Assembly (NCBI GenBank): GCA_913055905.1
Contig: CAJXLB010000010.1
Coordinates: forward strand, 20,164 to 84,163
Direction of reading: 5' to 3'
Length of the DNA: 64,000 nt
DNA from: an uncultured Winogradskyella sp.
GTDB lineage: Bacteria > Bacteroidota > Bacteroidia > Flavobacteriales > Flavobacteriaceae
The notes beneath the pieces were generated by a model. The model was not told the DNA's origin. It made no database searches and worked only from the letters and a program-made list of their open reading frames with translations. Position 1 is the stretch's first letter. Every line of letters starts with the position of its first letter. Positions 26,629-34,860 of the stretch are shown here, piece after piece. The position numbers were made by a program, and so were the translations under genes.

Positions 26629-27843
26629 ATGAAGGTATTATTTTTAACGCGTGAATTCCCACCATATGTCTATGGTGGTGCTGGCGTACATGTAGAATAT
26701 TTGGCTAAAGAACTTTCGGAATTAATGAAGGTTGATGTCCGCGCCTTTGGCGATCAAGATGTCGTTACCAATAATTTATCAGTTAAGGGTTTTTCTTGGG
26801 ACGATACCAACTTTGATGCTGCGGACGAGAAGCTTAAGATGCTCTTCAAGACCTTAAAAGTAGGCTTGGACATGAATATAGCGCCCACCGATGCCAATGT
26901 GGTGCATTGCCATACGTGGTATTCCCATTTTGCCGGAATTTTGGCGAAACTTTGTTATGGTCTTCCATTGGTAGTGACAACGCACTCCCTGGAACCCTTG
27001 CGTCCATGGAAACGAGAGCAGTTGGGAAGAGGTTACGATGCGTCATCATGGGTGGAAAAAACGGCTATTGAAATGGCAGATGCCATTATTGCCGTTTCTG
27101 AAGAGACAAAAGCAGATGTTCTAAATTACTTTGATGTTGATGAAAAAAAAATAGAGGTCATTTACAATGGTATAGACCTTAAGGAGTATGCTGCGACATC
27201 AGAGACTTCGGTTTTAGAAAGTTATGGTATAGACCAAACTAAGCCCTTTGTCTTATTTGTAGGTCGGATAACACGACAAAAAGGGATTATTCATTTGGTT
27301 AACGCCATAAAATTTATAGATAAGGATACCCAAATTGTACTCTGTGCAGGTGCCCCAGATACTGAGGACATTGCCAAGGAAATGGAAGACGCTGTGGCAA
27401 AGGCATCGGCAGACAGGGATAATATCTTTTGGATTGATAAAATGCTTGATAAAAAGGATGTTATTCAGCTTTATTCCCATGCTACCGTATTTTGCTGTCC
27501 TTCCATTTACGAGCCCTTTGGAATTATAAACATAGAAGCCATGGCTTGTGAAACAGCTGTCGTGGCCAGTGCTGTAGGCGGCATTAAGGAAGTTGTTGTT
27601 CCTGGGGAAACCGGACTATTGGTTCCGCTAGAGCAGCAAAAAGAGGCGCCCTTTGAGCCTGTTGATCCAGATCAATTTTCTAAAGACCTTGCTGAAGGTA
27701 TAAATACGGTTGTTGCCGATAAGGACCTTCAAAAAAATATGGCCAAAGCTGGGCGAAAGCGCGTGGAAGACCATTTTGATTGGAAAGCCATCGCTAAACA
27801 AACAAAATCACTTTATAAATCTTTAATTGACTCTAATGTATAA
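26629..27843 (+). CDS. glgA: Glycogen synthase / maltose-1-phosphate synthase-like glycosyltransferase (GlgA/GlgM type)
   Basis: A 404-residue GT-B glycosyltransferase of the short corynebacterial-type glycogen synthase family. Features are LTREFPPYVYGGAGVHVEYLA at the N-terminus, VVHCHTWYSHFAGILA, the start of the second Rossmann fold FVGRITRQKGIIHLV, and the donor-site EX7E region EPFGIINIEAMACETAVVAS. Mycobacterial GlgM, which makes maltose 1-phosphate from ADP-glucose and glucose 1-phosphate, belongs to the same group, and here the gene lies in front of glgC and glgE. I therefore favour a GlgM-like activity, but sequence alone cannot exclude chain elongation as in classical GlgA. It overlaps glgC by 8 bp. 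Confidence 0.85.
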   Translation: MKVLFLTREFPPYVYGGAGVHVEYLAKELSELMKVDVRAFGDQDVVTNNLSVKGFSWDDTNFDAADEKLKMLFKTLKVGLDMNIAPTDANVVHCHTWYSHFAGILAKLCYGLPLVVTTHSLEPLRPWKREQLGRGYDASSWVEKTAIEMADAIIAVSEETKADVLNYFDVDEKKIEVIYNGIDLKEYAATSETSVLESYGIDQTKPFVLFVGRITRQKGIIHLVNAIKFIDKDTQIVLCAGAPDTEDIAKEMEDAVAKASADRDNIFWIDKMLDKKDVIQLYSHATVFCCPSIYEPFGIINIEAMACETAVVASAVGGIKEVVVPGETGLLVPLEQQKEAPFEPVDPDQFSKDLAEGINTVVADKDLQKNMAKAGRKRVEDHFDWKAIAKQTKSLYKSLIDSNV

Positions 27844-29101
27844 TCAAAAAGTACTTAGCATCATTTTAGGAGGCGGACAAGGATCTCGCCTTTATCCACT
27901 TACAGAAACACGATCTAAACCAGCGGTGCCGATCGCTGGAAAATACAGGTTGGTGGATATTCCTATTTCCAATTGTATCAATTCTGAAATTAAGCGCATG
28001 TATGTGTTAACGCAATTTAATTCGGCATCGCTTAATCAACATATAAAAAACACCTATCACTTTAGTTTTTTTAGCTCGGCTTTTGTTGACGTTCTGGCTG
28101 CAGAACAAACCATACATAGTGGTGATTGGTTTCAAGGTACTGCAGATGCTGTAAGACAAAGCATGCATCACTTTATGCAACATGAGTTTGAGTATGCTCT
28201 GATTCTTTCTGGTGACCAGCTCTACCAAATGGATTATAACGAAATGATAAATGCCCATGAAGCATCAGGTGCAGATATCAGTGTGGGTACATATCCTGTC
28301 AATGCCAAGGATGCCACGTCATTTGGTATTTTAAAAACTGATGCAGATAATAATATTACCTCGTTCATAGAAAAGCCTTCTTCAGACTTATTGAAGGATT
28401 GGAAGTCGGAAGTTAGTGATGAAATGCTAGCACAGGGAAGAGAGTATCTTGGGTCAACCGGAATCTACATTTTTAATAGAGACTTATTGGTAGAATTAAT
28501 GAATGATACATCTACCGTTGATTTCGGTAAAGAAATCATACCACAATCCATAGGAAAACACAAGGTCGTAAGCTTTCCTTTTGAAGGATATTGGACAGAT
28601 ATTGGTAACATAGATAGTTTTTTTGAAGCTAATCTTGGCTTAACGGACGATATACCTAAGTTCAATCTCTATGATATGAATCAAAGGGTATTTACCCATG
28701 CTCGTATTTTACCTACGTCTAAAATATCAGGAACTACCCTAAATAAAGCCGTTATTGCCGAAGGCTGTATTATTCAAGCTGCGATGATCGAGAAATCGGT
28801 TATTGGTATTCGCTCTCGTATAGGGAAGGAATCAACGATAATAAATACCTATATGATGGGTTCTGACCTTTATGAATCTTTAGAAGAGATAGAAACCAAG
28901 CACATTAACATCTTAATGGGCATTGGTGAGCGATGTTTTATTAAAAATGCCATAATCGATAAGAACTGTAGAATTGGTGATGACGTTCGCATTAATGGCG
29001 GTAAGCATTTAAAGGATGCCGAAACAGATACTTACCTGATAAAGGATGGTATTGTGGTGATTAAAAAAGGTGCTGTAATCCCTAAAGGAACGGTTATTTA
29101 A
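27836..29101 (+). CDS. glgC: Glucose-1-phosphate adenylyltransferase
   Basis: A 421-residue nucleotidyltransferase making ADP-glucose, the donor for the synthase upstream. It has the N-terminal SIILGGGQGSRLYPLTETRSKPAVPI motif, the catalytic SGDQLYQMDY aspartates, the substrate motif FIEKPSS, and a C-terminal left-handed beta helix (EGCIIQAAMIEKSVIGIRS...IGDDVRINGG). It resembles the plant/cyanobacterial type in sequence. ATG 27836 overlaps the previous stop (ATGTATAA), which points to coupling; an in-frame TTG at 27827 is less likely. Confidence 0.94.
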   Translation: MYNQKVLSIILGGGQGSRLYPLTETRSKPAVPIAGKYRLVDIPISNCINSEIKRMYVLTQFNSASLNQHIKNTYHFSFFSSAFVDVLAAEQTIHSGDWFQGTADAVRQSMHHFMQHEFEYALILSGDQLYQMDYNEMINAHEASGADISVGTYPVNAKDATSFGILKTDADNNITSFIEKPSSDLLKDWKSEVSDEMLAQGREYLGSTGIYIFNRDLLVELMNDTSTVDFGKEIIPQSIGKHKVVSFPFEGYWTDIGNIDSFFEANLGLTDDIPKFNLYDMNQRVFTHARILPTSKISGTTLNKAVIAEGCIIQAAMIEKSVIGIRSRIGKESTIINTYMMGSDLYESLEEIETKHINILMGIGERCFIKNAIIDKNCRIGDDVRINGGKHLKDAETDTYLIKDGIVVIKKGAVIPKGTVI

Positions 29102-29232
29102 AACTACTTTTCAACACAAACAGTAATTCAAACGTTGTAGTTTGTCATTATTTTAGAATAATGAAATTCATACCCATTTTTATTTGCGTTTTTTATTAAA
29201 TTCGGCATTGAAATAGCTAATTTTTTATAGAA

Positions 29233-31170
29233 ATGCAAAATCAAAAGCGTGTAGTCATCGATTATGTGGCTCCCCAAATAAACGGTGGTGAGTTCTTTAT
29301 AAAACGTGTTGTAGATGAATTTGTAAATGTTGATGCCCATGTACTTGTCGATGGTCATGATGTCATTGGCGCTTCGGTTTTGTACAAACACGAAAAAGAG
29401 CGTAAATGGAGTGAATCTAGAATGCATCTTGTTGTGAATGATGAATGGAAATCGTCCTTTCAGGTTCAGAAACAAGGGTTTTATAGTTATAAGGTTCAAG
29501 GTTGGGTAGACTACGCTTTAAATTGGCAGCATGGTATAGAGCGAAAAATTGATGATGGGCAACATGTAAAGTCAGAATTGCTGGAAGGAATAACTTTGCT
29601 CAAACCACTTCTAAAAAAAGCATCAAGGGAGGAGCAAGATTACCTCAATTACTGTATAGCCTGTTTTGATGACCCTGAACAGTACGATTCGGCCATAAAG
29701 GAAGCCAAAAGCAGCGAGCTCCATGATATTTTTATGAAATATCCCGAAAAGCATCTTGCAAACGAATCTAAAGAGCTACAGGTTTATGTAGACCGTAAAA
29801 AAGCGAGATTTAGTACGTGGTACGAGTTTTTTCCAAGGTCTGCATCAGAGCAAGAAGGGCAGCACGGCACCTTTAAGGATTGCGAACGTCTGTTGCCGCG
29901 CATCGCTCAAATGGGCTTTGATACTTTGTATTTTCCGCCAATCCATCCGATTGGTTATGTTAACCGTAAAGGAAAAAACAACACCACCGAAGCACAGCCA
30001 GGAGATGTGGGCTCGGCTTGGGGCATCGGGTCTCCAGAAGGTGGACATAAAGCCATCCATCCTAAATTAGGAAGTTTGGAGGACTTTAAAGAGCTTATTA
30101 ATAAGGCTAAAGCACAAGGAATAGAAATAGCTATGGACTATGCCTTACAGGCCGCTCCAGACCATCCATGGGTAAAAGATCATCCCGAATGGTTTAAATG
30201 GCGACCAGACGGAACCGTGCAGTATGCAGAGAATCCACCCAAAAAGTACCAGGATATTTTGCCGATTTATTGGGAGTCTAAAGACTACAAGAATCTGTGG
30301 AATGAATGTCTGGATATTTTGATGTACTGGATTGATTGTGGTATAACCATATTTAGGGTAGATAATCCGCACACCAAGCCATATTACTTCTGGGAGTGGA
30401 TTATCGCAGAGGTTAAGAAAAAGCATCCGGATATCATTTTTTTGGCAGAAGCTTTTACCAAACCTAAGGTGATGCAGCAATTGGCAAAGCGTGGCTATAC
30501 GCAATCGTATACCTATTTTACATGGCGAAATTCAAAACATGAATTAACCGAGTACCTCACTGAGCTTACCCAAACAGACCAGCGTGAGTATATGCGCCCT
30601 AATTTTTGGCCCAATACACCAGATATTAATCCTTACCACTTACAAGGGTCTAACGAATCTAAATACATGCAGCGTTACGTCCTTGCAGCTACCTTGAGTT
30701 CTAACATAGGTATTTATGGGCCAGTTTATGAACAAATGATAGATGAGGCCGTACCAGGAAAGGAAGAGTATTTTATGTCTGAGAAATTTGAGGTAAAACA
30801 TTACGATTGGTTTAAGCAAAATAAATTGACCACCGTAATTTCTAGGATAAATCAAATTCGTCATGAGCATGAAGCCTTGCAGCAAACCAATAATATTAAA
30901 TTCTGTCATGTAGACAACGATAACCTCATGGCTTATTATAAATGGAATGACAGTAAATCCGATGAACTTTTAATCGTGGTCAGCTTAGAGCATCATTACT
31001 CTCAGCAAGGAACGGTACAGTTGCCATTATCTGATTTGGGTGTTTATCCCGGACACCATATCAATGTGAGTGATTTAATTACAGGAAGTAATTACAATTG
31101 GTATAACGAATGGAATTTTGTAGAGTTGCATCCCACTCTACCGTTTCATATCTTTAAAATAAATAAATAG
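29233..31170 (+). CDS. glgE: Alpha-1,4-glucan:maltose-1-phosphate maltosyltransferase GlgE
   Basis: A 645-residue GH13 enzyme that adds maltosyl units from maltose 1-phosphate to alpha-1,4-glucan. After an N-terminal domain (to ~180) comes the GH13 barrel starting STWYEFFPRSAS, with the GlgE-type PPIHPIGYVNRKGKNN, the nucleophile Asp377 in FRVDNPHTKP and the acid/base Glu406 in FLAEAFTKP. The 29-residue spacing between them equals that of Streptomyces GlgE (D394/E423). The NPHTKP string separates GlgE from amylases and trehalose synthases. It begins 131 bp after glgC and is followed by maltokinase after 3 bp. The length is slightly below the actinobacterial enzymes. Confidence 0.93.
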   Translation: MQNQKRVVIDYVAPQINGGEFFIKRVVDEFVNVDAHVLVDGHDVIGASVLYKHEKERKWSESRMHLVVNDEWKSSFQVQKQGFYSYKVQGWVDYALNWQHGIERKIDDGQHVKSELLEGITLLKPLLKKASREEQDYLNYCIACFDDPEQYDSAIKEAKSSELHDIFMKYPEKHLANESKELQVYVDRKKARFSTWYEFFPRSASEQEGQHGTFKDCERLLPRIAQMGFDTLYFPPIHPIGYVNRKGKNNTTEAQPGDVGSAWGIGSPEGGHKAIHPKLGSLEDFKELINKAKAQGIEIAMDYALQAAPDHPWVKDHPEWFKWRPDGTVQYAENPPKKYQDILPIYWESKDYKNLWNECLDILMYWIDCGITIFRVDNPHTKPYYFWEWIIAEVKKKHPDIIFLAEAFTKPKVMQQLAKRGYTQSYTYFTWRNSKHELTEYLTELTQTDQREYMRPNFWPNTPDINPYHLQGSNESKYMQRYVLAATLSSNIGIYGPVYEQMIDEAVPGKEEYFMSEKFEVKHYDWFKQNKLTTVISRINQIRHEHEALQQTNNIKFCHVDNDNLMAYYKWNDSKSDELLIVVSLEHHYSQQGTVQLPLSDLGVYPGHHINVSDLITGSNYNWYNEWNFVELHPTLPFHIFKINK

Positions 31171-31173
31171 GTT

Positions 31174-32805
31174 ATGACCAAAAAGAAATCTTCGGCCACA
31201 AATCTTCAGCTACCGTACAATTTTGATGTACGCTGGGAAGAGCTTATGGAAAATAAAGATTTCGTAAAGATATTTCTATCAGATGTTCTCGAGAATTACA
31301 TTGTTAAACAGCGTTGGTACGGTGGAAAATCGAGTAAACTTAAATATATAGAGCTCGCGCAATATTTCAGAATTCAAAAAAATGAAGAGGTCTATTATGG
31401 CCTCATTTTGGAGGTTAACTTCGAGGAAGCCTTTTACCAACATTACTTTATTCCCATAGCCTTTGTGTCTGATGAAAGCTTTGCCAAAGACGACCGTATT
31501 TTACCCATAAGCATTCAGAACCAAGAAGGTTATATCATAGATGCCATAAATCTCGAAGCCTTTAGGAAAGTAGTCTTTGAGCGCATTCTTACCGCGGCAC
31601 CTATAGACAAAACTCCAGTGCAGTACCATAAAAGTACCATATTTAAGGATTGCGAATATGAATCCTCTCGGTTTATGGGAATGGAGCAAAGTAACACCTC
31701 CATTGTTTACAATGAGAAATACGTTTTAAAATTTTTTAGACGTATTTATGCCGATAGAAATCCCGACTATGAAATGAGCCGATTTTTATCGGAAACCAAG
31801 GATTTTAAAAACACTCCAGCTTATTTGGGAAGTGTGCAAATTAAAGACCACGAAAACGTAAACATCACCATAGCTCTTATGCAAGAAATGGTGCCCAATC
31901 AAGGTGATGCATGGGATTACATGCTCAAGGAGTTACATAAGGTCTTCAGTAATTTAGAGTATAAAGGAATAAATATAGACGCCCTCCCGCAAACGCAACA
32001 ATTTGAAAGATTAGATATTAGGGACATTCCTCCCCAAATCATCGATTGGGCTGGACTCAATATCTTTACTAAAATTCAAAAATTGGCCCAACGAACGGCC
32101 GAAATGCACATCGCCTTAGGTTCGGAATTTGAAGATACGGCCTTTACGCCAACGCGATTTAATGGAGATTATACGGTTTGGTTAAAGAATAGGTTGCTCT
32201 ACCAATTTCAAAACAGGTTGAATTCCGTAGAGAATAACATGCACAAACTAGAGGGATTGGCACTAGAATTGGCTCAAGAATTTTTGGAAAAGAAAAACGA
32301 GATAAGAAAGCGTTTTGTCAATTTTGACTGGACCAAACTCAAAGGAGAACGGTTACGCGTGCATGGCGACTATCACTTGGGGCAAATTTTGGTAAAGGAT
32401 GATGATTTTTATATTCTGGACTTTGAAGGAGAGCCAGAGAGCACCATTAGGGATAGAAAAGTGAAGCAGCCACCTTTGAAAGATGTGGCCGGATTGTTTC
32501 GTTCGTTTCATTACGCGATTTACGCTACCATATTCAATAATTTAGATAAATACCAACATGACCAAGAGCAGCTGTTTAAGGCAGGCGAAATCTTATACCA
32601 GTATCTTATAGGTTTATTTTTAGGGACTTACGTTGTGGTCATTCAAGATGCAAATATTAATATTGGCTATCAGCAAGAGCGTGTTTTCCTTTTAAAATAT
32701 TGTCTGTTAGAGAAAGCAGTTTACGAATTGGGTTACGAACTTAACTCTAGGCCACGATGGGCCGTCATTCCATTAAAGGGAATTTCAAATATTATCAACC
32801 ACTAG
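31174..32805 (+). CDS. Maltokinase (Pep2/Mak-like), stand-alone
   Basis: A 543-residue protein with the aminoglycoside phosphotransferase-like fold of maltokinases. It has the N-terminal cap (WYGGKSSKLKYIELAQYF), a Brenner-type catalytic loop HGDYHLGQIL (His397, Asp399), the metal site ILDFEGEPE (Asp416), and the family C-terminus RPRWAVIPLKGI. Maltokinase makes maltose 1-phosphate from maltose and ATP, feeding GlgE. In many bacteria it is fused to trehalose synthase; here it is free and no treS is in the window, so its maltose would have to come from glucan breakdown or uptake (inference). It lies between glgE (3 bp) and glgB (5 bp). Confidence 0.88.
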   Translation: MTKKKSSATNLQLPYNFDVRWEELMENKDFVKIFLSDVLENYIVKQRWYGGKSSKLKYIELAQYFRIQKNEEVYYGLILEVNFEEAFYQHYFIPIAFVSDESFAKDDRILPISIQNQEGYIIDAINLEAFRKVVFERILTAAPIDKTPVQYHKSTIFKDCEYESSRFMGMEQSNTSIVYNEKYVLKFFRRIYADRNPDYEMSRFLSETKDFKNTPAYLGSVQIKDHENVNITIALMQEMVPNQGDAWDYMLKELHKVFSNLEYKGINIDALPQTQQFERLDIRDIPPQIIDWAGLNIFTKIQKLAQRTAEMHIALGSEFEDTAFTPTRFNGDYTVWLKNRLLYQFQNRLNSVENNMHKLEGLALELAQEFLEKKNEIRKRFVNFDWTKLKGERLRVHGDYHLGQILVKDDDFYILDFEGEPESTIRDRKVKQPPLKDVAGLFRSFHYAIYATIFNNLDKYQHDQEQLFKAGEILYQYLIGLFLGTYVVVIQDANINIGYQQERVFLLKYCLLEKAVYELGYELNSRPRWAVIPLKGISNIINH

Positions 32806-32810
32806 AATTT

Positions 32811-34721
32811 ATGTCAGAAGTTATTGCACACAGTTTATTTACGGATTTTGATATTGATTTATTTAAATCTGGAAAACATTACCGTCTTTACGAAAAATTC
32901 GGTTCCCACATTATTACCGTCAATGGTGTAGAAGGAACATATTTTGCGGTTTGGGCTCCGAGCGCCAAAGCCGTATCAGTAATAGGAGATTTTAATTACT
33001 GGTTGGAAGGCGACCACAAACTCAATGTGCGCTGGGATGAGAGTGGTATTTGGGAGGGCTTTATCCCAGGAGTAGGTAAAGGAAATATCTATAAATATAA
33101 AATTCAAAGTCATCATAACGATATAAAGACAGAAAAGGCCGATCCTTATGCGCGACGTAATGAGCACCCACCGAAAACAGCTTCTGTGGTTTGGGAAGAC
33201 AATTACAAGTGGAAAGACTCCAAATGGATGAAATCCCGTAAAGAGAACAATGCGCTGGATGCACCGTTTTCCGTTTACGAAGTTCATTTAGGCTCTTGGC
33301 GAAAAAAGATGGAGGAGAATAGGTCCTTATCCTATGCCGAACTTGCCGAGGATTTGGTAGCCTACGTTAAGGACATGAATTTTACGCATGTAGAACTCAT
33401 GCCCATTATGGAATATCCTTACGATCCATCTTGGGGTTATCAGCTTACGGGCTATTTTGCACCAACGGCACGCTTTGGTTATCCTGATGAATTCAAACTA
33501 TTGGTAGATAAATTGCATCAAAACGGCATCGGTATTATTTTGGATTGGGTACCGTCACATTTCCCTGAAGACGCTCATGGTCTTGGGTTTTTCGATAATT
33601 CTCATCTGTACGAACATCCAGACAGAAGAAAGGGCTATCACCCAGACTGGAAGAGTTTGATTTTTAATTACGGACGCAATGAGGTAAAATCTTTCCTTAT
33701 AAGTAATGCGCTTTTTTGGTTAGACCAATATCATGCCGATGGGTTGCGTGTAGACGCTGTGGCATCCATGCTGTTCCTCGATTATAGTAGGGAAGAGGGC
33801 GAATGGGAGCCAAATATGTTTGGCGGACGCGAAAATCTTGAAGCCATAGCTTTTATGAGAGAAATGAATGAAGCGGTTTATAGTGCTTTTCCGGACATAC
33901 AAACCATTGCTGAGGAATCTACTTCGTTTCCCATGGTGTCCAAGCCAACCTATATCGGAGGTTTAGGTTTTGGTATGAAATGGATGATGGGTTGGATGCA
34001 TGATACGCTACAATATTTTGCAAAAGAACCTGTGTACCGTAAGCACCATCAAAACGATTTAACCTTTTCAATGACTTATGCTTTTACTGAGAACTTTATG
34101 CTACCGCTAAGTCATGACGAAGTCGTTTACGGAAAACGTTCCATCTTGGGCCGAATGCCTGGTGACGAATGGCAGCGCTTTGCCAATTTGAGATTGCTTT
34201 ATGGTTATATGTTTACACACCCAGGGACTAAGCTATTGTTTCAAGGGGCAGAATTTGGACAAAGTGAGGAATGGAATTTTCAACAAAGCTTAGATTGGCA
34301 TTTGTTACAATATGAACCGCATAAGGGCGTACAAGCCTTAATTAAGGACCTTAATACATTCTACAAAAAGGAACCTGCACTGTTTGAGAAACAATTTTCT
34401 GGAGAAGGATTTGAATGGATAGATTATAATGATGCCGAAAATTCTGTATTGGTCTATATGCGAAAAGGAAATGACCCTAAAGATGATCTCATAATAGCCT
34501 GTAATATGACACCAGTTCCAAGAGAAAACTACCGCATGGGCATACCTAGAAAGGGCAAGCTTAAAGAGGTATTTAATAGCGACTTAAAAAAATATTTTGG
34601 AAGTGGTAACTACAAGAACAAAATGAAAACGTCTAAAGCCGAGCCATGGCAATTCAGGGATAATTCTGTAGAAATCAATATTCCACCTTTAGGAATGTTA
34701 GTATTTAAATATGCCAAGTAA
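32811..34721 (+). CDS. glgB: 1,4-alpha-glucan branching enzyme
   Basis: A 636-residue GH13 branching enzyme introducing alpha-1,6 branches. It has a CBM48 domain (TYFAVWAPSAKAVSVIGDFNYW), the barrel motifs WGYQLTGYFAPTARFG, nucleophile Asp315 in GLRVDAVASML, acid/base Glu368 in IAEEST, and LSHDEVVYGK. The D-E spacing of 53 equals that of the E. coli enzyme (405/458). The extra N1 domain of the E. coli form is missing, the shorter type. I place the start at ATG 32811 (MSEVIAHSLF), just after the maltokinase stop; an earlier ATG at 32757 would force a 49-bp overlap and add a non-family stretch. Confidence 0.95.
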   Translation: MSEVIAHSLFTDFDIDLFKSGKHYRLYEKFGSHIITVNGVEGTYFAVWAPSAKAVSVIGDFNYWLEGDHKLNVRWDESGIWEGFIPGVGKGNIYKYKIQSHHNDIKTEKADPYARRNEHPPKTASVVWEDNYKWKDSKWMKSRKENNALDAPFSVYEVHLGSWRKKMEENRSLSYAELAEDLVAYVKDMNFTHVELMPIMEYPYDPSWGYQLTGYFAPTARFGYPDEFKLLVDKLHQNGIGIILDWVPSHFPEDAHGLGFFDNSHLYEHPDRRKGYHPDWKSLIFNYGRNEVKSFLISNALFWLDQYHADGLRVDAVASMLFLDYSREEGEWEPNMFGGRENLEAIAFMREMNEAVYSAFPDIQTIAEESTSFPMVSKPTYIGGLGFGMKWMMGWMHDTLQYFAKEPVYRKHHQNDLTFSMTYAFTENFMLPLSHDEVVYGKRSILGRMPGDEWQRFANLRLLYGYMFTHPGTKLLFQGAEFGQSEEWNFQQSLDWHLLQYEPHKGVQALIKDLNTFYKKEPALFEKQFSGEGFEWIDYNDAENSVLVYMRKGNDPKDDLIIACNMTPVPRENYRMGIPRKGKLKEVFNSDLKKYFGSGNYKNKMKTSKAEPWQFRDNSVEINIPPLGMLVFKYAK

Positions 34722-34838
34722 ATGGCATGGAAAAAAGGCTTTATGGGAACCATACAATAACTAAAACGTTATAGTTAGTAACTCATCGAAAATACAATCC
34801 TGTAGTCTTTTAGAAGTTCAATTTTTTCCGTTTTTTTA

Positions 34839-34858
34839 CACGATTTTATAAAATCGTG
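34839..34858. promoter_or_regulatory. 20-bp perfect palindrome at the start of the GH31 gene
   Basis: CACGATTTTATAAAATCGTG is a perfect inverted repeat that ends two bases before the ATG at 34861. It could be an operator for a dimeric regulator or an RNA hairpin that masks the start region. No T-run follows, so it is not a terminator. The rest of the 139-bp gap holds no clear promoter. Confidence 0.55.
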
Positions 34859-34860
34859 CT

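Noticed and set aside
29128-29499. Minus-strand open frame across the glgE start
   Set aside because: It has no family likeness and overlaps the N-terminus of GlgE, which is clearly coding on the plus strand.
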